Positions 13,358 to 18,986 of a stretch of 18,986 nucleotides of DNA are shown here, in pieces (within the stretch, counting starts at the first letter, position 1; each line of letters opens with the position of its first letter). The stretch lies in assembly GCA_016291895.1 (NCBI GenBank), contig JAEEZO010000056.1, positions 1 through 18,986 on the forward strand, written 5' to 3'. A program made the position numbers and the translations under genes. The notes beneath the pieces were generated by a model. It was not told the origin of the DNA, did no database searches, and saw nothing but the letters and a program-made list of their open reading frames with translations. Source of the DNA: Caryophanales bacterium (GTDB lineage: Bacteria; Bacillota_I; Bacilli_A; RF39; UBA660).

Positions 13358-15704
13358 AATTATCTCTTAATTTACAATTAAGTTTTGTTGTAACATCTTT
13401 AATCATTTTTTCAAAGATTGGCATAACTACTTCATCTGTTAAAGTTGTATTTGGATCATTAAATACTAAGTTATATGCAAGGGACTTCGTATTATTATCA
13501 AAATAATATGTATCAAACAAACTAATATCAACTAAGTATTTACCACAACTCTTCTTTATTTCTTTCATAACAGTTTCATTAGTTATATTGTTATCAAGAA
13601 CAAAGGCAACGTCATGAACAATATTAGGATACTTAGATATTTCTTTGAAACTTAATGTTCCTACTCTAAATGATTTAAGTAATGTTAAATTTATTTCAAG
13701 TACATAAATATCTTCTTTCGTAACATTTGGATGTACTTTACCAATAATACCAATATTTTTACCATTAAGATTAATATTAGCAGATGAACCTGGATGTAAT
13801 TCATTAGGTAATTTATCAATAACTAGTGAATATCTTCCATTATATCCAAGAGAATCAAGAAGTTCTTCCATAATTCCTTTTAAGTGATAGAAAGTTATTT
13901 TTTCTTTATATAAATTATCTTTATAATTACCAGACATTAATATCGCAAGTCTTTCTTCTTCGCCATAAGTATCTCTCTTAAAGAATGATTTACCTATTTC
14001 AAAAATCGAAATATCTTTATTATTACGTTTACTATTGTAATCATAAATCATCATTAAACTAGGTAATAAACTATAACGTAATGTACTTCTATCATCACTC
14101 ATTGGATCAAGTAAAGTGACTTCATCAAACTCATCTAATGTATATTTATGAACTTCACTTCTTGGGATTAAAGTATAAGTCATTGTTTCATTTAATCCAA
14201 GAGATGTTAACTTATTTCTTATCAATCTATTAAATTTATTATAAGAACCACGTTTTAATGGTAATGTTGGTACTTTACCAGGGATATTATCAATACCATA
14301 GATTCTTGCAACTTCTTCTACTAAATCTTCTTTAATACTGATATCCATTCTTCTTGATGGTACTGTTACTTCTAATGTTCCTTTTTTGTCAACAACTGTA
14401 AATGATAGCGATTCTAGAATGTCAATTACTGTCTTCTTATCTAGTTCAATACCTAATAGATTATTGATGTCATCAACAGTGATTTTTATTACATTATCTT
14501 TTTTATCAACTGTATCATATGCACAAACATCATCAATAATAGTAGCATCAGCATATTTAGCAAGAAGAGCACAACTTCTTTCCATTGCCATATATGTTCT
14601 TGTATAATCAAGACCTTTTTCAAATCTATTAGATGCTTCACTACGTAATATCTTCTTTGATGTTAATCTTATACTTACACTATCAAAAATAGCAGCTTCA
14701 ATTAAAACATTTTTAGTGTTTTCAGTAACTTCAGTTGATAAGCCACCCATAACACCAGCAAGTCCTATTGCTTCTTCTTTATTAGCGATAACAATATCTT
14801 CTTTAGATAATGTTCTTTCTTGATTATCAAGAGTTACTAATTTTTCATTATCCTTTGCATCTCTTACTACAAGAGTATCACCTAAACTATCTGCATCATA
14901 ATAATGAAGAGGTTGACCTGTTTCAATCATTACATAATTTGAAATATCAACAATATTATTAATAGGACGAATACCTGATGCAATAAGTCTCTTCTTAATG
15001 AAATCAGGGCTTTCCTTTATTTTTACATTTAAAGCTTTCTTAGCAAGGAATAATGGACATCTCTTTGTTCTAATATCTAAATTGAAGTTCATCTTTCCTT
15101 TTTCTTTTGGATAAGATAAATCGATATCTTTTACTTCTCTTTTATAGATTGCTCCTACTTCATAAGCCATACCAATAATTGATAATAAGTCTCCACGATT
15201 ACTTGTAAGTTCAAAATCAATTACTTCATCATCATAATTAAGAGCTTTAAGAGCATCTTCTCCTACTTTAACGTCTTCACTTACTTCATGAATACCTTCA
15301 ATATCTTCTGGTTTTAAGTATTTATGATCAATACCTAATTCTTGGATAGAACATAACATACCATTACTTTCAACCCCACGAATAGTACTTCTCTTAATCT
15401 CTCCACCAGGTAGTTTTGCTCCAGAAAGTGCTACAATTACTTTAATACCTTTTCTAACATTAGGGGCACCACAAACGATATCAAGAACTTCTTCTCCAAC
15501 ATCTACTTTACAAACATGTAAATGATCTGAATCAGGATGATTTTCGCACTCTAATACTTCACCAATAACTAATTTACTTGCTTCAACTAGCTTTCCACAG
15601 TAATCATATTCATTACCAACACCTGTCATTTTTTCTGCAATATCATGAATATCAAGATCATTAATATCAATATAATCATTCAAAAATTTACGACTAACTT
15701 TCAT
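13356..15704 (-). CDS. pheT: Phenylalanine--tRNA ligase beta subunit
   Basis: The 782-residue beta chain of the (alpha-beta)2 enzyme that charges tRNA-Phe in the cytoplasm. Domains in order (numbered from the chosen start): tRNA-binding OB domain about 41-151 (ASKLVIGEVLECENHPDSDHL, GMLCSIQELG), B3/B4 editing domain about 210-363, B5 domain about 401-468, catalytic-like core about 473-683, and the FDX-ACB anticodon-binding domain from about 688 to the end (ISKYPNIVHDVAFVL ... TLTDEVV). The open frame extends seven codons further upstream, to 15725, inside the end of pheS. I place the start at the ATG at 15702-15704, because GAGAGGAG lies seven bases before it and MKVSRKFLNDYIDI is the usual N-terminus. 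It follows the pheS stop by one base. Confidence 0.96.
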   Translation of the reverse strand: MKVSRKFLNDYIDINDLDIHDIAEKMTGVGNEYDYCGKLVEASKLVIGEVLECENHPDSDHLHVCKVDVGEEVLDIVCGAPNVRKGIKVIVALSGAKLPGGEIKRSTIRGVESNGMLCSIQELGIDHKYLKPEDIEGIHEVSEDVKVGEDALKALNYDDEVIDFELTSNRGDLLSIIGMAYEVGAIYKREVKDIDLSYPKEKGKMNFNLDIRTKRCPLFLAKKALNVKIKESPDFIKKRLIASGIRPINNIVDISNYVMIETGQPLHYYDADSLGDTLVVRDAKDNEKLVTLDNQERTLSKEDIVIANKEEAIGLAGVMGGLSTEVTENTKNVLIEAAIFDSVSIRLTSKKILRSEASNRFEKGLDYTRTYMAMERSCALLAKYADATIIDDVCAYDTVDKKDNVIKITVDDINNLLGIELDKKTVIDILESLSFTVVDKKGTLEVTVPSRRMDISIKEDLVEEVARIYGIDNIPGKVPTLPLKRGSYNKFNRLIRNKLTSLGLNETMTYTLIPRSEVHKYTLDEFDEVTLLDPMSDDRSTLRYSLLPSLMMIYDYNSKRNNKDISIFEIGKSFFKRDTYGEEERLAILMSGNYKDNLYKEKITFYHLKGIMEELLDSLGYNGRYSLVIDKLPNELHPGSSANINLNGKNIGIIGKVHPNVTKEDIYVLEINLTLLKSFRVGTLSFKEISKYPNIVHDVAFVLDNNITNETVMKEIKKSCGKYLVDISLFDTYYFDNNTKSLAYNLVFNDPNTTLTDEVVMPIFEKMIKDVTTKLNCKLRDN

Positions 15705-15705
15705 C

Positions 15706-16746
15706 TTAATACTCCTCTCTATCAAATTGTTTTAAGAAACGAATATCATCAGTATACATATATCTTATATCCGTAATTCCATATTTCATCATGGCAAGTC
15801 TATCTATTCCCATACCAAAAGCAAAACCATTATATTTTTCTGGATCATATCCATTAGACTTTAATACATTAGGATGTACCATACCAGCTCCTAATAGTTC
15901 AATCCAACCAGTATTCTTACAAAGACTACATCCTTTACCATTACATTTGAAGCAACTAACATCTACTTCAACACTTGGTTCTGTAAATGGGAAGAATGAT
16001 GGACGAAAACGTACTTTTGTTTTTTCTCCTAACATCTTTTTGGCCATAATTTCAAGAGTACCTTTAAGATCAGCCATTGTTATACCTTTATCAATAACAA
16101 GACCTTCTACTTGACCGAATTGATGAGAATGAGTGGCATCATCATCACGTCTATATGTCTTACCTGGACAAATAATACGAATAGGAGTCTTTTCTTCGTT
16201 AGCTTCCATAACACGAGCTTGTACACTAGATGTTTGGGTACGTAGTAAATATTCATCATTAATATAGAAACTATCTTGCGTATCACGAACAGGATGACCT
16301 AGAGGAATATTTAATCTTTGGAAACAATATTCGTCAGTTTCTAACTCTGGTCCATCAGCAACATCATATCCCATCGATACAAACAAATCTTCAATTTCCA
16401 TAACCATTTTATTAAATGGATGAAGACTACCTCTTTTTATTTTATTACCTGGTAATGTTATATCAATTGTTTCTTTCTCTAACTTCTTATTAAGTAGTTC
16501 TTGTTCTAATTCACTATTCTTTTTATCAAATAATTCATTACAAAGATTACGAGCTGCACTGGCATACTTACCAACACTTACTCTTTCTTCTTGTGATAAA
16601 TCTTTCATATTCTTAGTAAGTTCTGTTACAATACCTGTTTTACCTAAATATTTAGCTTTTAATGTTACTAAATCATTACTCGTTTTAACAAGATTTAAAC
16701 TACTTTCCAATTCTTCTTTTAGTTTTACTATTCTCTCGTCTTCCAT
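15706..16746 (-). CDS. pheS: Phenylalanine--tRNA ligase alpha subunit
   Basis: The 346-residue catalytic subunit of class II PheRS, of normal length. An N-terminal coiled-coil tRNA-contacting arm spans about 1-90. The aminoacylation core follows: LHPFNKMVMEIEDLF (motif 1 region, 108-122), GKTYRRDDDATHSHQFGQVEG (motif 2, 195-215) and GFAFGMGIDRLAM (motif 3, 307-319). A cysteine quartet C265-xx-C268 and C273-xx-C276 precedes GWIELLGAGMVHPNVL, as in other Bacillota PheS proteins. A perfect AGGAGG site stands just before the ATG. Transcription is controlled by the T-box leader directly upstream; pheT follows without a gap. Confidence 0.97.
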   Translation of the reverse strand: MEDERIVKLKEELESSLNLVKTSNDLVTLKAKYLGKTGIVTELTKNMKDLSQEERVSVGKYASAARNLCNELFDKKNSELEQELLNKKLEKETIDITLPGNKIKRGSLHPFNKMVMEIEDLFVSMGYDVADGPELETDEYCFQRLNIPLGHPVRDTQDSFYINDEYLLRTQTSSVQARVMEANEEKTPIRIICPGKTYRRDDDATHSHQFGQVEGLVIDKGITMADLKGTLEIMAKKMLGEKTKVRFRPSFFPFTEPSVEVDVSCFKCNGKGCSLCKNTGWIELLGAGMVHPNVLKSNGYDPEKYNGFAFGMGIDRLAMMKYGITDIRYMYTDDIRFLKQFDREEY

Positions 16747-16958
16747 ACTTCCTCCTATAAAAAAAATCTATCAATGTAGGAGTGATTTAACACGGTACCA
16801 TCCTACTTCGATAGATTAATATCCTTAATTATTTTAACGCGTAATAGCGATTTATCTATGAGCTGAATTCATATAACTATTACTTAGGAGTTCTCACCAA
16901 TCTCTCCTTCTCTTAAAGTTTTTTATTATATTACTACTTCTCAATCACTGATAAATAT
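16747..16958 (-). promoter_or_regulatory. T-box riboswitch leader (Phe specifier) of pheST
   Basis: The leader has all the landmarks of a T-box that senses uncharged tRNA-Phe. TTGAGAAGTAGTAA (plus 16931-16944) resembles the conserved 5' part of Stem I. A TTC specifier codon followed by a purine (plus 16865-16867, then A at 16864) lies in GAATTCAG. The T-box itself is AGGATGGTACCGTG (plus 16791-16804). Its TGGT can pair with the ACCA end of tRNA-Phe, whose discriminator base is A. It overlaps the 5' arm of the terminator, as expected for the antiterminator/terminator switch. The specifier, the pairing base and the gene downstream all agree on phenylalanine. Confidence 0.92.
16759..16817 (-). 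terminator. Regulated terminator of the pheST T-box
   Basis: On the minus strand AATCTATCGAAGTAGGA (plus 16801-16817) pairs with TCCTACATTGATAGATT (plus 16765-16781 region), with a small internal mismatch, and ends in T8. The loop holds most of the T-box, so tRNA binding would prevent this hairpin. Confidence 0.88.
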
Positions 16959-16964
16959 GAAAAT

Positions 16965-16993
16965 GTTATAACATAAAGTTATCTTTTTGTAAA
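16965..16993 (-). promoter_or_regulatory. Sigma-A-type promoter of pheST
   Basis: On the minus strand TTTACA (plus 16988-16993) is followed after 17 bases by TATAAC (plus 16965-16970). Transcription would begin near 16958, just before the Stem I landmark. The -35 box begins one base past the stop codon of the surface hydrolase gene, which has no clear terminator of its own. Confidence 0.6.
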
Positions 16994-16994
16994 G

Positions 16995-18917
16995 TTATTT
17001 ATAGAAAACAGTTTGTAGTTTATTTAAGATATTTATAGCTTTCTCTCTATTAGAATCATTATTAAATTCCATATTAATAACATAACCTTTATTTGTTTTA
17101 TCATCAAAAGATATCAATGTTACATTTTTAATAGCAGTACTTAACTTGTAATAACCACTATTATCAATCGATTTATAATAACCAAATTTAATATATTTTC
17201 CATTAATATAATCAAAAGCAATTGTTTGATTTCTTAAATTACTATATTTATTTTTTAAAAGATTTATAGTGTTTGTTTTTAATACTTGATTGCCATTATA
17301 TACACCATTATTAGCAATACTTGAAATAATCTTTGCTAAATCATTAGCACTAATCTTATATTTCGTACCGAAATAGATTGAATTACCATTATCAAATCCA
17401 TAATTACTACTCAAATTATACTTACTTTGTAATTTTTTTCTTGAATATTCATTAATAGATTCTTTCATTGCAATTTGCATAGTAAATCCAGCAAGAGCAT
17501 GACTTCTTGTTAAACGATCATTTTGATACTCATATTTAGTAGATGTTCCTGGTTTACCACCTTGTTCAAATAATTGATGTGATGTATGTTTAAGCATAAA
17601 TAAAGCTCGATCATAAGTTTTACTCATACCACCACCAAAGTATTCACTAGATGGATTATTGGGTTCCATATGAACCATATTCATATTCTTTATAGTACTT
17701 GAATGAGTTAATAAATTTCTTAAAGTTGGATGATTCTCTGCTAAATAAGTACCCGGTTTTGTATACTTTCGAACTGTTTCTTCACTATTTAGATAGTATT
17801 TCCAATCACTAGTACATTTATTAAAATCATAACTATTTAATTTAAGCCAGTACGTATCAATTCTTGTATCTAAATTAATAATATTATCTTCTTGCATCAA
17901 GGAAGCGATAATACCTAACATTGATTTAGATGCAGATGATATATACATAGCTTCATTTTTAGAAACATTATACTCTTTAGTACTTGTTATTTTACCTTTG
18001 GAGAAAACAGCTATTTGCATTTTACTTATACCATTCTTATCAATATTATTAAATAACTCATCAGATGACATAACATTTGAAGGTATAATTGGATCTTTTT
18101 CTTTTTCAATTACAACACCTTTAGTACATGGTGTTGTAAATTCTTCGTACATATCATTACCTTTAGTTTTAACAATAACATAATATGTTCCGACTTCTTT
18201 AGGAGTAGTAACCTTATTAGTACATTTATCATCATTATAATAACTAATATCAATAATCGTATTACTATCTGATTTAATAACAGCTTCTAATTCTTTGCCA
18301 TCATATACTTTATTCTTTATTTCGATTGTTACTTTATCGTTTAGTTTTTCAACAGTTATATTTAGTGATGCAGAAATATTATTATTTGTTTTAGCAGTAA
18401 CTATAGCTTTTCCACTTTTATGAGCAGTAATCTCGCCATTATTAACACTAAGAATAGTATTATCACTACTTTCCCATATAACATTTTTATTAGCTGCATC
18501 TTCCGGATAATAATTAACAACAATTGTTGCCCTATCATTTATTTTAAGATTCTTCTTGCTTATATTTAAGTCAATTCTTTCTACAAGAATTTCTTTTTTT
18601 ATAACAGTTACATCTATTTCATCACAAACTTTTTCATCTTCTTTAAGAGATACTCTGACTTTAGTTTTTCCTTCACTTTTACCTACTATTAAACCACTAT
18701 CATTAACATTAGCAATATTTGTATCAATGCTTTTATATAAAACTTCATTATCATAATTGGTTAATTCTAATTGATATCTTTCACCAATAGAAATTGTAAT
18801 ATTATCTTTTGTAAATGATACAGTCTTTTTCTCTTTTTTATCATCATTTGGAATAAATAAAAGAAAGGCTACAATTACAATTAATATTATAAATATAATA
18901 ATTAATTTATCTTTCAT
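16995..18917 (-). CDS. Type II-anchored surface serine hydrolase (beta-lactamase/PBP-like) with Ig-like domains
   Basis: A 640-residue protein with one N-terminal membrane helix (about 5-22) and no lipobox. Two Big_2-type Ig-like domains span about 35-105 and 112-192 (YPEDAANKNVIWESSDNTIL, 'GKAIVTAKT'). An MBG/YDG-like domain spans about 196-270 (KNKVYDGKELEAVI, EVGTYYVIVKTKGN). The C-terminal part (about 285-640) is a serine beta-lactamase/penicillin-binding-protein-like hydrolase: SASK at 328-331 gives the SxxK nucleophile motif (S328) and YQN at 464-466 gives the YxN motif. LLTHSS (402-407) matches the common 'LLTHtSG' segment of class C-like enzymes. The third (KTG-like) motif is not clear. 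It could be a carboxypeptidase, esterase or wall-modifying enzyme; the substrate is unknown. A weak AAGGA site precedes the ATG. Its domain plan matches that of the glycosidase at 6443-8302. Confidence 0.83.
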   Translation of the reverse strand: MKDKLIIIFIILIVIVAFLLFIPNDDKKEKKTVSFTKDNITISIGERYQLELTNYDNEVLYKSIDTNIANVNDSGLIVGKSEGKTKVRVSLKEDEKVCDEIDVTVIKKEILVERIDLNISKKNLKINDRATIVVNYYPEDAANKNVIWESSDNTILSVNNGEITAHKSGKAIVTAKTNNNISASLNITVEKLNDKVTIEIKNKVYDGKELEAVIKSDSNTIIDISYYNDDKCTNKVTTPKEVGTYYVIVKTKGNDMYEEFTTPCTKGVVIEKEKDPIIPSNVMSSDELFNNIDKNGISKMQIAVFSKGKITSTKEYNVSKNEAMYISSASKSMLGIIASLMQEDNIINLDTRIDTYWLKLNSYDFNKCTSDWKYYLNSEETVRKYTKPGTYLAENHPTLRNLLTHSSTIKNMNMVHMEPNNPSSEYFGGGMSKTYDRALFMLKHTSHQLFEQGGKPGTSTKYEYQNDRLTRSHALAGFTMQIAMKESINEYSRKKLQSKYNLSSNYGFDNGNSIYFGTKYKISANDLAKIISSIANNGVYNGNQVLKTNTINLLKNKYSNLRNQTIAFDYINGKYIKFGYYKSIDNSGYYKLSTAIKNVTLISFDDKTNKGYVINMEFNNDSNREKAINILNKLQTVFYK

Positions 18918-18944
18918 ACTCTATCCTTATTTTCATTGTAACAT

Positions 18945-18978
18945 AAAAAAAGAAATAAAGAATTAACTTTATTTCTTT
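18945..18978 (-). terminator. Rho-independent terminator of a gene beyond the right edge
   Basis: AAAGAAATAAAG (18949-18960) and its exact complement (18967-18978) form a 12-bp stem with a 6-base loop, followed by T7 on the minus strand (complement of 18945-18951). It must end a minus-strand gene lying past the window and insulate the surface hydrolase gene downstream. Confidence 0.75.
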
Positions 18979-18986
18979 AAGAAAAA

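Noticed and set aside
15705..15725. Seven extra N-terminal codons for pheT overlapping pheS
   Set aside because: The later ATG at 15702-15704 has a GAGAGGAG site at good spacing and gives the usual PheT N-terminus.
16963..16976. ATGTTATAACAT palindrome as a terminator for the surface hydrolase gene
   Set aside because: It is a gapless 12-bp palindrome with no room for a loop and no T run, and it overlaps the pheST -10 box.

Overview
The window is AT-rich, densely coded DNA from a low-GC Gram-positive (Bacillota, class Bacilli-like) bacterium. It resembles uncultured gut-type Bacilli lineages rather than a wall-less Mollicute. Three things point there: a Bacillus-type ruvX/DUF1292/mltG/trmR/U32 gene order, a T-box leader in front of pheST, and envelope-directed proteins (MltG, a serine hydrolase, a phosphodiester glycosidase). 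Tryptophan is encoded by TGG, and all 13 complete genes stop at TAA or TAG, so the standard bacterial code fits. Species-level assignment is not possible from this sequence alone.

Layout. Positions 1-3010 (minus strand) hold a tight operon read right to left: ruvX, DUF1292, mltG, trmR, and a U32-family trhP-like gene cut by the left edge. It starts from a good sigma-A-type promoter at about 3026-3054. Back to back with it, on the plus strand, is a CaCA-type Na+/Ca2+ exchanger (3114-4067). The two promoters share a perfect 16-bp palindrome. A bidirectional hairpin at 4067-4095 separates the exchanger from a minus-strand pair: prepilin peptidase (4094-about 4915) and a PilC/GspF-type platform protein (4918-6339).

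Positions 6443-13281 (minus) form an accessory surface block of three genes, each preceded by its own hairpin terminator. They are a membrane-anchored phosphodiester glycosidase with Ig-like domains and two large paralogous, probably beta-helical, surface proteins of unknown function. One of the paralogues carries five InlB-type B-repeats. Positions 13356-16958 hold pheS-pheT under a Phe T-box riboswitch. Positions 16995-18917 encode a fourth type II-anchored surface protein: Ig-like domains followed by a serine beta-lactamase/PBP-like hydrolase. A terminator at 18945-18978 closes a gene lying beyond the right edge.

How it fits together. The left operon combines housekeeping tRNA modification (5-hydroxyuridine and its methylation at wobble U34), peptidoglycan strand termination and RuvX. 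The centre and right encode the cell exterior: pilus/competence-type assembly parts and four large proteins held by one N-terminal membrane helix, with no sortase motif or lipobox. pheST sits among them as an ordinary tRNA-charging operon. The most novel part is the tandem pair of paralogues at 8386-13281, whose shared domain of about 490-540 residues I cannot match to a characterised enzyme.
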